From the NCBI RefSeq assembly GCF_000276665.1, contig NW_004955472.1:4640549-4704548 (forward strand): DNA of 64,000 bases, read 5' to 3'. Origin of the DNA: Chinchilla lanigera (Eukaryota > Chordata > Mammalia > Rodentia > Chinchillidae). Shown one piece after another: positions 24,020 to 37,170 of the stretch (position 1 is its first letter; each line of letters opens with the position of its first letter). The position numbers were made by a program, and so were the translations under genes. The notes beneath the pieces were generated by a model. It was not told the origin of the DNA. It did not search any database and saw nothing but the letters and a program-made list of their open reading frames with translations.

Positions 24020-24266
24020 GGAAACATGAACCTGAACAGATCTTTGGTACAACAATACTAATTGAAGCATTGCTCACTGGGGTATTACTTACCATAGCTA
24101 AAAAATGGAAATGAGTCAAATGATCATAAACACGCAAAATAGGCTCTGTTCAAACATTCCTGGAGACTGTAGATTTGTACCCCTGGAGGACAATTAGGCA
24201 ATATAAACATGGAAATGAACACACTTTTTGACCTAGCAATTTCACTCAGAAATTTCCTTAGATATA
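24020..24266 (+). mobile_element. Old L1M fragment (+), target of a DNA transposon
   Basis: 'attgctcactggggtatta' and 'tttttgacctagcaatttca' are typical L1M 3' region phrases. The fragment ends at a TA dinucleotide at 24265-24266, where the mariner-like end begins. Confidence 0.6.
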
Positions 24267-24600
24267 CAGGGTCTACTGAAAAAAATGTATACACATTTCA
24301 GGAAAATAAAAACTTGAATGAATATTTTAACATTAAATTTATTGAGTTGTAATCACATTCCTACAAGTTAGCTTTGGCTGCTATGACTACAAGAGGTGCT
24401 CGAAGTGGTGGCTGCTAGTTTCCAGGCATTTATCAGTGCAGCGAACTGCTGCTTGGGTAACGTTGGTCATTGAGATGGCCACACATGGGTTTTCAATTTC
24501 TTCTCTAGGCCCTGCGGTGTAGTTGGTTTTCTGCAATAGACAACATCCTCTGGGATCTCTCATCTGAAGATACTACCATCTGTTGATAAAGCATTACACC
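24267..24600 (-). mobile_element. Tc1/mariner-superfamily DNA transposon relic, transposase C terminus (-)
   Basis: The segment begins directly after a TA dinucleotide with a terminal-inverted-repeat-like sequence (24267-24300, 'cagggtctactg' then 'atgtatacacattt'). On the minus strand, about 24570-24385 reads as the C-terminal end of a Tc1/IS630-type DDE transposase: pieces such as 'PQGLE', 'MTNVTQAAVRC' and a final 'FEHLL' with stop, with at least one frameshift. The last motif fits the His-Ile-Glu-His-Leu type end of this family. The DDE catalytic residues are not included and I do not find the other inverted repeat, so the element is truncated and inactive. Confidence 0.55.
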
Positions 24601-24984
24601 ACACTGTGACTCCCTAAACTCTACCGAAGTTATGGAACTTTTACAGATGACCAGACAGCCTCCTCTACAGACTGGGTCACACCAGAGCTTCTCTTAGGAA
24701 ACAGAAAAGCTGCTGCAGTCTGGTGGCCTGTTTCTATTTTCTGAGAGGTGAACACAACAAAGCCTAGCCCTTGAAGTCATTAGACCCTAGGGCCCTCAGT
24801 ACCTACACAGGGACAGCTGGTGGTCACATCCTAATGAGGTTTAGATTATGTTGAGGCCCACATTTGTTATGTGAGACATGAATAGTTCTCGTGTATCTAT
24901 GACAACATCTCCATCATCATCCTAATTATGTGGCAGACCACACACAGTTACTATGAACTGAGACTTGAGTATAAAAGAAGCTGC

Positions 24985-25166
24985 TAGGGTGGATGTGCTA
25001 GCACATGCCTGTAATCCCAGAACTTGGAAGGCTGAGGCATGCAGATTGCTGTGAGTTCAAGGCCAGCCCAGACTGCAAAGTGAGCTCAAGGCCAGCCTGA
25101 ATTGCATAGCAAGACCCTGTCTCAAAAAGATAGGTAAATAAATTAATAAACTAATTAATTAAATAA
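24985..25166 (+). mobile_element. B1 SINE (+) with 29-bp internal duplication
   Basis: 'gcacatgcctgtaatcccag', 'gaggcatgcagattgctgtg' and 'gaccctgtctcaaaaaga' are in order. The unit 'gagttcaaggccagccc' recurs as 'gagctcaaggccagcct' 29 bp later. The flanking words AAAAGAAGCTGCT and AAAATGAGCTGCT are a likely target-site duplication. Confidence 0.93.
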
Positions 25167-25169
25167 AAT

Positions 25170-26920
25170 GAGCTGCTGTCAGGTGAGGAAACTTGTAACC
25201 CCCTTCAAATTAGTTTAAGCCTTAGATGAGAAGCCCTCAAGCTCCCGGTTTCCTCCTTATGACCTCATTTCCTTTCCTTGCCAATTTTAATATCATATCT
25301 TCATGTACTTTTATACCACCCTTTTCTTCCCAGAGGCTAGAAGTAATTCCTTACTAGTCCTCGTCTGTAGGATACAAAAATTGGAAAGTGAATAACGTGT
25401 ACATTTAGTTGAGTAAAGCTCTGAATATGGACAGCAGGAGACTTCCCAATATAGAAACATTTCTGCTTTACAGTTCTCGCTGGCATTCACAAAATGAAGT
25501 TCCCTGACTGTTAAAGCCACACCTCCTTGCATGTGTTCCGTTCTTTCTCCTGACTCATCTTTGGTCTTCAGCAAAACTTTACTTGGTAATTTGATAGGAG
25601 GCATAGAGTTTTACAACGTCCTAAGATGAATTTTATATAAGCAGAAAGGGGAAATGCTGATCTGAAAAAATGTGGAGTATAGGTAAAGAATATGCGGGAG
25701 CCTGTAAAACACAAACAGAGACAGAAAGAGTCCAGGAAATGCACGTGAGCTCTGTCTCATTCCAGACATGAAGGAGAAAATGGCCTCCTACGCTCATATT
25801 CCAATATTTTGCCCTTAAATGTCACTGAAATGTTAAGCAAAAGGCCAGAGGTGCAGCACCAAGGGATGAAGTTCCAGCCTTCCTCCTGTCTCTCCTCCAC
25901 TGTGGCACTGTAGCTTTCCGCGCTTGCTGCCCCTCTTTGAGCCGTGATGCCAGGACCCAGGTGCTCTAACTGCCAAATGCTCTGATTCTTCACATTCGTG
26001 ATTTTGGATGATGGAAAAGACACCACATGGGCCGCACTCAGAGGTGGGACAGGTTATCTGTCAAGAGAGTGGATCTCCGTTTTATTCTCTTAACAGCTAC
26101 AGAATTGCAAAGCAGGTGTCCTGGGTCTGGCTGCACCTGCTGACACTATCTCCCTTGGTTTATCATCCAGGAGGCCGCTACCTAGGAAGCTTCATCCCTC
26201 ACCTTGCCCTATCCCCACGAAGATGAGTGTCTAATAGATGCTGTGAGTCATAGCAGAATGTCCCACAGTTCTCAGAGTGAAGAGTTTCAACAGGACCTCA
26301 TTTTCCACAATTTAGATCCAGAACTTGCAGGATTGGGGTGCGCAGCAGTAACCCCCAGACTGCACTTTTCCTAGGAGGCAGATGTCCCTCATCATTAACA
26401 GTTTCACATTTCTCTTCCCAGCCAGCACTGGCTTCCCCAGCAGGAAGGTGTGTGGCAGCTCCTGTGTGCGGATTCCTCCAGCCAGACCTGCAGTGCTGTG
26501 GCTCTGCAGGGTCAGCAACTACTGGAGTATGAGAAACGGGTCTCCCCTACTCTGCTGGGCCCCTCACAAGGCTCTCAGCTGGAACTGTTCTCCATGTCAA
26601 CCGTGTATTTTTAGTAGAATCTGCAGCTTTACTTTTAGCACTACAGAGATCTTTCACTATCATCTGTAGCTGCAAAATTAACCCAACTAACAGAACACTT
26701 AACCAATCCATCAACGCAATTAATTTCCAGGAGAACCAGTCATGCCGAGCGAGGAGGGAGATTTCACCTGGCACACACGCCCATGCGCCCAGAGACTACG
26801 GCTTCACTGAAATTTGAGGAGCTTTGGTTCCAGTAAATGAACAGAAATTTCCACAGAACAACCTTAACTGTGTCCAGGGAAACAGACCAGCCATCCATGA
26901 ACTCTCAGCAGGTCTTTTAT
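25170..26920. other. Unassigned sequence upstream of the SPATA31-like pseudogene
   Basis: GC content rises after about 25750. The + strand frame through 26300-26530 is compatible with further coding-derived sequence but I do not recognise it. It may be earlier exon sequence of the pseudogene at 26930 or unrelated. Confidence 0.4.
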
Positions 26921-26929
26921 GTACTAGAA

Positions 26930-27932
<1,003 letters not shown>

Positions 27933-27934
27933 GC

Positions 27935-28990
27935 ATAATTCTGTACTCAAAATTCCAACTGTTAAAATATTGATAATTCCTGAAGTCACTCGTATATTCC
28001 AGTCTAAACCGTAAGCTTCATACTGCATGGTCCAAACTGTACGTATGTCTTCCTCCAAAGATAGTGCAGATCAGAATCTCCAAGCATCCTCCTCTTGGAA
28101 AACAGTGTCAGGGATGCCATCACTAGCTACTCACTTTTTTATTCAGCCCATATAGTAAGATAATCACTCTGCTGTAATCTCGAGAACTTCCAAGTTGAAC
28201 TCCCTCTTGTCTATTTTTACTAAATCTCATTGAAGCTCAATTACTCACTGTTATCTTACCATAATGATTAACATCTTATCTCATAACCCTGGGCTTAAGA
28301 TAATAGCCAGTGCATAGTAAGACAGTAATATTAGCTAAATCCAAAGTTTGGACTATGAGGCCAAAGTTTGAATCTACGAGATATGGTTCATGTTAAAAAA
28401 GAAAGTATTCCGTTAATGGGGACTCAAGAAAGTCCATAAAATTGACCTGTAGAAACGTCTTAAATTCAATAATTAAAATATTGAAGTATTAATTATGTGC
28501 CGGGTACTATGACAGAAGCAAGAAGACACAGGCCTCCTCACAGTGGAGTTCTTGATATCATGCAACAGATGTGCTCCTGCTCCCAAATTGTCTAATCAAC
28601 ACTGGAAGCTAATCTTTCCAAGAAGGAACTCCTGAACCCAATCTTTCCAAGAAGGAACTCCTGAACCCCTATCTCTAACCCAACCATTCAGACATAAGGA
28701 ATCTGCTGCAACCAGTTAATGGAAACTCCGTCTTTTAGTTGTTTAGACCATAAACAAGGGCATCGTCCTTGACTTTCTTCTCCCTAAGAGACCACATTCC
28801 AGCCCAGCAGCAAATCCTGCAGTTTTGACCCACATAAATGCACCCAGACCATGACCACTGCTCATGTCCTTGATGGTTACCATTTCTGCAGCTGTGTCAT
28901 TAGTTAAATCTCTGAGTTTCATTATGAGGCCACACTCCCAATAGTCTGTCCTCCTTGACAGAGAGACCTGATGTCCTCAGGGACAATTCT
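27935..28990. other. Unassigned sequence with a 28-bp tandem duplication
   Basis: No gene is recognised. A 28-bp unit starting 'atctttccaagaaggaactc' occurs twice back to back at about 28612-28667. Old repeat sequence is likely in 28680-28930 but I cannot name it. Confidence 0.45.
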
Positions 28991-28993
28991 GTC

Positions 28994-28997
<4 letters not shown>

Positions 28998-29035
<38 letters not shown>
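28998..29035 (+). repeat. (GA)n microsatellite
   Basis: About 18 GA/AG units without interruption. Confidence 0.95.
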
Positions 29036-29038
<3 letters not shown>

Positions 29039-29039
29039 T

Positions 29040-30925
29040 CAAATGAGTTCACCAAGGAACTGAGTATAAACAAAAGAAAGATCTGAGGTCAGGATCCTGG
29101 AACACTCCTACTTTTAGTAAACTGGAAAATGAAGGAGTAACCAGTGAGCCAGTAAGCCAAGGACACTGAAAAGCAGTGACCAGAGAGGTGGCAGGAAAAC
29201 TCTAATGGTGCTATACTCTGGGAGCCAAGAGCATACTTCAAGCAGCAAGAAATAGTTGTGTAAATAGTTGCCAACCAGCTAGATATGATGAAGACAAGGT
29301 TTAGCAACACAGAACTAATTCATGGCCTTCAAAAGCAGACTCACATGAGTGAGGGCCACAAACTTGAGATAGGAGGGCATTTAAATGATAATAGCAGGAC
29401 AGTAATGGGGATTGAAATTGTAGTAATTTCCTCAAGAAGTTTGTTCCATAGAAGTACGGAACAATGAAGCCATGGCTGGAAGCGGGTGGGAGACCCAGAA
29501 CGGGTTTTCCTAGAAGGGAGAGACATAGCGTGATGAATGACGGTGGAAAAGATTGTTAAGAGGGAGAAATAGATGATGTAGCCCCGCAAGCAAAGAAAGA
29601 ACGGCTAGAGCAAAGTGCTGCTCTGGAGGTGAAGCAATGGGGACGGCTGTAGTTTGGAACTTGAATATCCACCAAATTCCTTTGACTGAAAGCTGGTTAT
29701 TGGCTTGTGGAGCTTTTTGAAAACAGTTTGGTCACTGTTGGGACAGAGATTGCCTCTGGAGAGGATAATGGGACCCTTTTTCACTCTGTGGTCATCCTGA
29801 GAGAAGCAGCTTTGTTTGACCACAGGGTTTTGATTATGAATTGCTGCCTTCTTACAGGCCAAAAGTAATAGAATGACTATGGACTAAAATATCTGAAATC
29901 AGGCAAAATACCCCTTCTTTCTTTCAGCATTTGATTGTCTCGATCATTTTGTCACAGTGACATGAGGCTGACGTAGTGACTGAGTGTCCAGGTCAATGGG
30001 TTGGCCTTGGATAGAAGTACAAAGTGTGCTGGTGGTAGAGCAAAGGCAGCATCAATGAAGGAAGACTTAGTTGAAGAAAGATTTCTTCTGCAGATAAGTA
30101 AACGTGGCACAGGGATGAGCTGGGAAGGAGCCATGGCTTCAACTAGGAAGAGAAGTGTGTGGAAGCAAAGCTGGAACTGGACGTGAAGAGGGATTCTGAA
30201 CGTTGCCATGGGAAGTTTCTTTTCGAGCCTAAGAGGCGGTGGCAATGTGAGACCCAACGTGACAAACGTGTGTGTGATGCAGGTGATCACGGCAGCAGGA
30301 GACGTGCTGTGTCAGAGAAAGTTCCAGACATGTGAAGCTTGAGAGACATCGCATGGGGGACGGCCTAGCGTGGACGATTCGAGAGTGAATGGAGAAGGGA
30401 CCTGGAAATCAGTAAGACAATAAGGCTCCCTTATCAGACAGGAAAGGGTTGTGATCTGATGGTGAATATCCCTATGATAGTTGCAGTTGCCTAACATCCT
30501 GCAGATGTACCACAAAGCAACCAATAGCTGAAGAAAAGGCAGGAAATGCTGAGTTTTCCTATCATATGATATGGGGAATGGGGTTCCTGATTCTGAGAAA
30601 CATCCAGGATTAGGCAGCATCCACTCAACCAGGAAGAATTAGTGGCAGGAACTGCTTCCTCTGACAGACACTCGCTGTTTAGCACGATGTGTCCATTGCT
30701 ATCAGGCTGCAGAAGCCCTGGTGAGGGAAAGCACGACTGCTTCCCTCATCTTAGTGGTCGTTCTGTGCTTAAGTGACAGAACCAGTGCCCACTTGGTCCA
30801 TCCCTGCTGTCCAGTTCTGTTCATGTGGTTTCCAAAACCATCCCCAAGATCACATAGGCACCTCCTCCTTTCCTGATGGGATCTGGGCAAGGAGCCGCAA
30901 GCAAGCAGACAGAGGGAGGCCCAGA
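29040..30925. other. Unassigned sequence, no gene recognised
   Basis: Frames on both strands are at most 112 codons and overlap one another. Purine-rich sections at 29480-29640 and 30000-30200 resemble old mammalian interspersed repeats but I could not assign a family. Confidence 0.45.
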
Positions 30926-30942
30926 ATTGAGGGGATTGGTTT

Positions 30943-31038
30943 TTTTTTTTTTTTTTTTTCTCCAGTACCGGGAACCGAACTCACGACCCTGGGCTTGCCA
31001 GGCAGGCGCTTTTGCCACTGAGCTAAATCCCCAGCCCC
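30943..31038 (-). mobile_element. ID SINE (-)
   Basis: A T run, then 'ctccagtaccgggaaccgaa', then 'gagctaaatccccagcccc'. A perfect direct repeat GAGGGGATTGGTTT flanks it (30929-30942 and 31039-31052). This is a young, well-preserved insertion. Confidence 0.96.
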
Positions 31039-31079
31039 GAGGGGATTGGTTTTGAAGGGTCACAGTGATATCAGGTGGG

Positions 31080-31195
31080 AAGTGGGGTTAGTGCACCCAC
31101 AGCCTTAATCTCAGTATAAAGCTACCTCACAAAAGCCCCACCTATGAGCATATAACACTTGTGGGACATATGGATATAAGCCATAACCTGTACTA
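31080..31195 (+). repeat. 3' part of a MaLR LTR (+)
   Basis: 'cccacagccttaatctcag', 'aaaagccccacctatgagca' and 'gatataagccataac' are the closing blocks of the MaLR LTR seen elsewhere in the window. The 5' part of the LTR is missing. Confidence 0.6.
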
Positions 31196-31199
31196 TGCC

Positions 31200-32615
31200 A
31201 ATATTGAAATTATTATCTTAATTTCTGCCCCCCTTTCAAGGTGAAAGCTCTTTCAATTCTTGGACTCTGTTGTTTGCCTTCAGGTTTTTATCTCCACTGT
31301 CTACTGCAGGACCTGTTATAACAACTGAAAATGAAATGAAGGAATGGGATGACCAAATCAATGACTGATGAGCAATTTATGCTAGTGGCCCTGGAACTCA
31401 CCAGAGGATTTTAAGAAGAGGACTGAAGCCATTAGATTTGCAGTTACAAATGTTTCCACAGGTACCTGTGTGCTTGGACGTCTGTGTCCATGTATCTCTG
31501 ATTCTGTGCATATGCAATTTTTCTCTGGCCCCTGACTTTACCTTTCCCTTCCCCCTCCTCCTCCTGTACCCCAGCTGACAATGTTATTTATCACAGGAAT
31601 GGTTTCCCTTCTTCTGGGTTACCATGGGCCCAGCTTCTGCTCCTGTGGCCTCAGTAGCAACACTGACCTTGATAGTTACACTCAGAAAATCCCCAGTGTT
31701 CTTCTTTCCTGGCCAGGGACTGAGAGATGTTACACTGGAGCAATGGGCTAAGGCAGGCAAGGGCAGGGCATTTGGAAGAATCTGCCCCTCATTTTGGCTT
31801 CTCTGCCTCTGGGCATGGGAATAGAGAGTCCTCTGCAAGTCTAGTCAACTTTGGTTGGCCTCTGGTCCCCTGTGTCCACAGCACCATGCACGCTTACACT
31901 GTGCTTGCTTCTCATATCCCCATGATTTTCTCCTCTTCTTGCAAAGGACAGAGGGACTATTCTTGTTCTACCTTCTAAGAAGGGTCTAGATTAGGCCATG
32001 ACCTCCTAAATTCAGGTGGAGCATTGGCTGTCTGGTAAACCTCCATGGTGCAGGAAGCAGCGTCGTTGTGTGGTTTATTTTGTGCTCATCCTGGGTTTCT
32101 TCCCCTTGCTGCTTGAGCTGCAACAAGAATGTACAAAAGTGAAGCTACCATGGTCCTTCTTCTGTAAGACCCAGAATTTAATAGAAGCATGTTGTGGAGA
32201 GGCCTTCTGTTGGTAGTCATATGCCTGAAATACCTTCTATATAATTCTTAATGCTCTTGTGGGCATAAGGGAAGGACTCAAGAGAGTCATGGACGCTCAC
32301 CCTAGCATGCTGTGCTGGAAGTGAGCCACAGTGTTCTCCAAACCACTGACGCACTCTTAGCATCTATCCTGACACTGCCATACTATATGCTTCAACATGC
32401 GCCCTCATGAGGCTTTCACTTCTTCTGAGTTTTCTGTCTTGAGCACAAGGGGAGGTGAAATGTGAGGTTACGGTAGGGTATTGATATGGAATGAGAGGGC
32501 TCCGTCCTTCAGCATCCTGCATGACTCATAGAGTCTTATCTTGTCTTCTTTCAGTTTTTGATCTTGTTAAAAGTTTGGAATCCAGCTCTTCTCTCTACTT
32601 TCATCAATTCTTTGT
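31200..32615. other. Unassigned sequence
   Basis: No gene is recognised. Overlapping frames at 31584-31978 on both strands are short and have no domain. Confidence 0.45.
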
Positions 32616-32619
32616 CTAG

Positions 32620-33620
32620 GACTATGGTCAGTAGCACGAATCCATGCTGGGGTATGACAGGTAAATTAGTTTATGGATTGTTTTACCATAGTGCTGGGTG
32701 TAAATAATGAGAATGCCTACCTTGTGTGTGGGTGGTATTCCCCAAAGGCTTTTAGCTTAGATGAGATAAAAGGAAAAGGGTTTCCATTGCTGCTGTTTCC
32801 TGATGCCTCCAGCCTACCCTGCCATGGATTGTCCCTGCTTTAGAGCCAGTAACTGAAACCTCTACCAAATGTGAGCTATCACAAACCTTTCCTTGTTTGA
32901 CTTGTGGTTGTTGAGTATTTTGTCTCAGTAGTGAGGAAGCAAGTAAGACAGGTTTTGATACCAAAGAAGTAGGGTTGTTGGGACACTGCCTGATCATGTG
33001 ATTCAGGAGCTTTGGAATTGGCTTTAGGTGAGAGTTTGGAAAGTTTTGGAGATGCTAGCATGAGAAACAGCCCTGGAATACTGTAAGCAGAACTTGGTGG
33101 GAGATGCTGGTCAGAGCTCAAAGAATATCAGAAATGCAGCTGTAAAGACCGGGCTCCAGAGGTTTCTACCGGACAGACTGCACTGGCTGTTGTACTCCAT
33201 ACCACTGTTATCCTTTATTAAAAATTTGACTGCATTTTGCTCATGTTCAGAGACACTGTAAGACAGTGAGAATATGATCAAAAGGCTGATTAGTTTGGCA
33301 AAAGAAATTTCAAGACCATGTAATTTTGAAGTGATGTGAAGGCGACTCTTGGAAGTTTTTAACCAGATCTATGTTGAAAATCAGGATGAAATCATCCAGT
33401 AGAAGGATTTAACAAGTTTTGAGTTTGCCTAGAAAGAAAGTCCCAGTAAAGTCGTGACCTGTAAAGATGGAGCAGAGGAGCACTCGGTTGCTGAATAGAT
33501 TGGCCTTAAAAAGCCAAGTGCTTTCCACCTGGACAGTAGAAAAGATATCCTGGGGCCATCGCAACAGAGAGCAGGATTCCACCTCTCAATGTAAATAGTT
33601 TTCAAAGTGACTCAACATCC
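32620..33620 (-). mobile_element. MaLR element 4 (-): 3' LTR and part of internal region
   Basis: On the + strand 'cacaaacctttccttgtttg', 'gttgagtattttgtctcag' and 'aagtaagaca' (ending about 32950) are the reversed start of a MaLR LTR. The sequence after that reads as reversed MaLR internal DNA, for example 'ttggcaaaagaaatttcaag' at 33296, which mirrors 'ttgaaatttcttttgccaga' of element 1. The 5' LTR is not seen directly to the right, so the element is truncated or disrupted. It has no coding capacity. Confidence 0.75.
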
Positions 33621-33624
33621 AATG

Positions 33625-34690
33625 TGCTTCATGTCTGCAAAAGTTGTTCTTAACTATTTCATTAAGAGGAAGCACAGGGGTAGATCTTTTGCAGATAGAA
33701 AGGAGACCAAGTGGTAGAAAGAGAAAAAGGGAAGGGGAAGCACAAAGAATTCAGATGTGTTGTGCACAGGTACAAACTCTCCACAGTGGATATAATCAGT
33801 ACGCACTGCAAGCATGTACTAATAATTTTTTTAAAAAATCCTTTTGTTATTTTGAAATTCTAAATGTTAAGAAAATATCTCTAAAAGAAAGATATATTTA
33901 TTTAATCATCTTTGAAAATTGAAGAAAGCTCACTTGATCTCATCTTGTATCTCTTCTTTGCAAAATATTGCTCTCCCTTCTCTGATGGCAGCTCGGGTAT
34001 GAAGTACAAAGCAAAACTGTGGAAGCCATCAAATAAATTTGTTTTAGGGAATAGCTTTGTGTGACACTGTCCTTGAAAAAAGAAAATGCAATTCCAAAAA
34101 GTAAACATTCAAAATCTGACTTTGAATCATGTGCTAATTCTGGCATCCCCGTGCCTAGCAAACCACTCTGTGATACCAAAAGAGGCTACTCCTGGTTCAA
34201 ATTTATAAGGATTTTCTCCAGTGCTGTAACTTATTGGAAGACAAAAAGATCATAGTACTAAAAAGTCCCCAAACATACTCTGAATTCTAAGCTGGGAGAA
34301 TAAGCAACAATTTCTTTCCCTCTGAAGCATGAACTCCTAGTTGAGAACATCACTGAGAAGTTTGTCACACTTGCCCACCCCATCATACCCACTTTCACTT
34401 GTGCACGTATAAAAGCACATAACTTCTTGTATAGGAAAACCTAATTACAAGGCAAGATGCCTCTATCAGCTGTAGCAGCAAGTCTATTTATGGATACTTG
34501 TCCTCAGAGAGTATCTTATTTAAAATGAGACTGCCATCCATGCAGGGAAATTACTCAGAGAAGCTGTTCTGGCACAGACTTGAGTACAGATGATATAATT
34601 GCCAAACTCACTAGCTACTGTTGCTTGCAGTCAATGTTGAAGAACTATCTCAAAGGCTGTGCTAAAAATATGACTAAAAAGTCAGTAAGT
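33625..34690. other. AT-rich unassigned sequence
   Basis: No gene or firm repeat identity. It may include decayed internal sequence of the adjacent MaLR piece. Confidence 0.45.
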
Positions 34691-34699
34691 ACACAGCCA

Positions 34700-35040
34700 G
34701 TGTGGTCATTGTACTTGATTGTTCAACTTGCTTGAGAGCACTGTGGAGATTTCTAAAGCACACTTCTGGGTGTGTCTGGGTGAGTCTCGGAAGTGTGATC
34801 TGGAGCACTATATTTGGTCCCTCACTCCTTACTCTCTAGTACCCTTTCCTACTCTGTTTCCCAGCCATCACAAACCAAGCATTTTTGCTCTGTTGTGTTC
34901 TTCCGCTGTGATGTTTCTTCCTTGGAGCCACACAAACATGGACTGAACCCCCCAACACCACAGAACAAATTAAACTCCTCCTCCTCAAGTTATTGTTGTT
35001 GGCTATTGCTTCTCAGTGAATAGAAAATGGACTAATACAG
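34700..35040 (-). repeat. MaLR-type LTR (-)
   Basis: 'acagaacaaattaaactcct' followed by 'gaaaatggactaatacag' at about 34960-35040 is the reversed beginning of a THE1/MST/MLT-type LTR. The left limit is estimated. Confidence 0.6.
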
Positions 35041-35044
35041 TGAG

Positions 35045-36640
35045 AATTTCTGGTCTCAAAGAAAAGCTTTAATGATGCCTGAAGATTACAAATAGACCAG
35101 AAAAAGGACAGTGCTAATACACATCAATTAAGAAGTTCAACTGGAGTTCAAGTTATATTTAGGAAACTGATATTCATTTTATCTAGTGTTCTCTACAAGT
35201 GAACCTAGTGATCATCAAGTCTAGTGTCCTCTCAATGTAACTTTTCATTTTCTGGAGTCAGTAAAATAAACCACTAGGGATTGACAACATTTTTTTTTTA
35301 TCAAGTTTCAACTCCCTTGTTATCATCAGAACAAGTAGTTGATAAGACAAAAGTGATTTTATTGATTACAGTTCAGTTGTAAGAGAGGCCCTACATCAAT
35401 AGGATCTGATAGTTTTTTGGAGTAGAAAGGAAAATATTTTATTTATTCAGGTTTTGAAGTATAGTTCAAGGCAGGTTGATTAGTTTGGAAGTGGAGTCAA
35501 TGGGTCAAACTGATTTAGGATTGGGTAAGGATTCTGGTGGAATATCAGGATTGATAGACAGAGAAAAGGTTTTGAGGTTAGATGTTCAAATGACTTCCAA
35601 TATATGAACTTCTGATGTTTTCTATCGAAGAGTTAAGGGATCTTTTAGAACGTTCCTAAAGAAAGGATAAAGTAATTTCCTGTAGTAAACAATAAAGTTT
35701 TATTTTCTTGGGCAGAAGTCTTTGGGAATAATTAAGTTATGGAGTTGTAAAGAAAAATATTAAAATCATGTTAATATAGACAGTAACTGTATAGGAATGG
35801 ATGGTTTTAGTTCTCACTATGAGCCAGAGAAGGGAAAATAAATTTCAACAAGCTACTAGACTCCAATAAAGTGTTTATGGATAAGATGAAATAACTGGGA
35901 TTGCTTACTTTCTTAGCAGACCTATTTGAAAGATCAGCTATTTACATTACTGATAGGTTTGAAATTCCAGGGACCGAACTAGGAGGGGCCCGTAAACAGC
36001 AGAAAGATTCAAATTTTAAACACAATTCTTAAAGCTGGAAGCGAAACTGACAAGGAAAGATTAATTGGGAATTTTGGAGACAAGAGCAAGGTTAAAAATA
36101 AGAAAGAAATCTGAAATTGGACAGAAACAAAGCCAATGAACACAGCTCCTATAGATGAACACAGCTTCTATTCAGAAGGCACCTGGGTGTGGGGTGGGAT
36201 TTAAGTTTATATATTTGAGGCTTTGCTTCATTGCTTTCAGATGTCTAAAACTTGGGTCAGCCAGTCTAACTTAAAGATGTAGGTTGAAGGCACAGAGCTA
36301 TCCTTCGTCTCTCCCTGCCTCACACAGACAGCACTGCCATTTAGGCCTCTCTCAATCCAGCAGTAGGTGTGGCCTGGGCTTTCTCAAGTCTGCGTTGGAC
36401 AGAGCACTGCATATTTGGGAAGCTCATCCAAGCATGGAAGGAGAGCTATTTCCCGTGAATCCCAAAGTACTTCTCTCACTAACACCCTTACCCTGCCTCA
36501 GGAATTAGAGGGGTCCACCTCACTGTTGGAAGATCTAGCGTTTCTCCTACTTCATACCCTCATTCCTCAGCCACTTGGTGGACAGGTCACTGAAGTGGAA
36601 GGTAGGGAGTGGCAATTCAGGTAAATTGGTATTTGCAGTC
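35045..36640. other. AT-rich unassigned sequence
   Basis: No gene or named repeat recognised. Short + strand frames at 36284-36624 have no domain. Confidence 0.45.
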
Positions 36641-36645
36641 TTTGG

Positions 36646-37170
36646 GTGTTCAAATGGCTCTGTGACCTTGAGTCAGTCCAACAGTGTATCCTCAAATCTT
36701 CATCAGAGACTTGTGGAATTAGGAGGACAAAATTGCTAAAGAGCAAAGGAGTTGTGGGTGGAAGTAAGAAGTTGTTGAGAGTTGTGTACCTCCTGTACTC
36801 ACAATTGCTCTTCCCTTATGATGTAGAAATTCTGATACGTTGCCTACAACCCATGGTTTTTCTTTTGACCTGGGACACTGAATACACTTTCAGCCACTGT
36901 GCTTTTTCTGTGTTTGGGAAATACAGCTTTGATGTGAGCAGGAAAGAACCCATTTTACACTTCTGTCTGGTTCTAAACTCAATTTCTGAGTCTAAACCAG
37001 TTTGTGATAACCATACATCCGGTGTGCCAGTGGATAACTTGTGTGGTAACCACCAGCCTGTGTGCCAAAAAAAATACCTAGGAGTCCTTTCAAGAAATTC
37101 TAAAAATATGTTTTCTGAAAGCTATGTTTTTACCATGAACAAAAGTATATTTTTACCACCATACTATTAG
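36646..37170 (+). other. 174-codon open frame, not recognised, probably not a gene
   Basis: This is one of the longer uninterrupted frames outside known repeats. The product has no transmembrane run, zinc-finger spacing or other motif I can name, and no homologue comes to mind. There is no promoter or splice context that I can defend, and it ends just before a possible LTR at 37171. At this window size a frame of this length can arise by chance, or it may be repeat-derived. I give it here as an observation rather than a gene call. Confidence 0.15.

Noticed and set aside
28998..29035. Possible CRISPR-like or regular spaced repeat
   Set aside because: It is a plain GA microsatellite; the window is eukaryotic and no spaced repeat array was seen.
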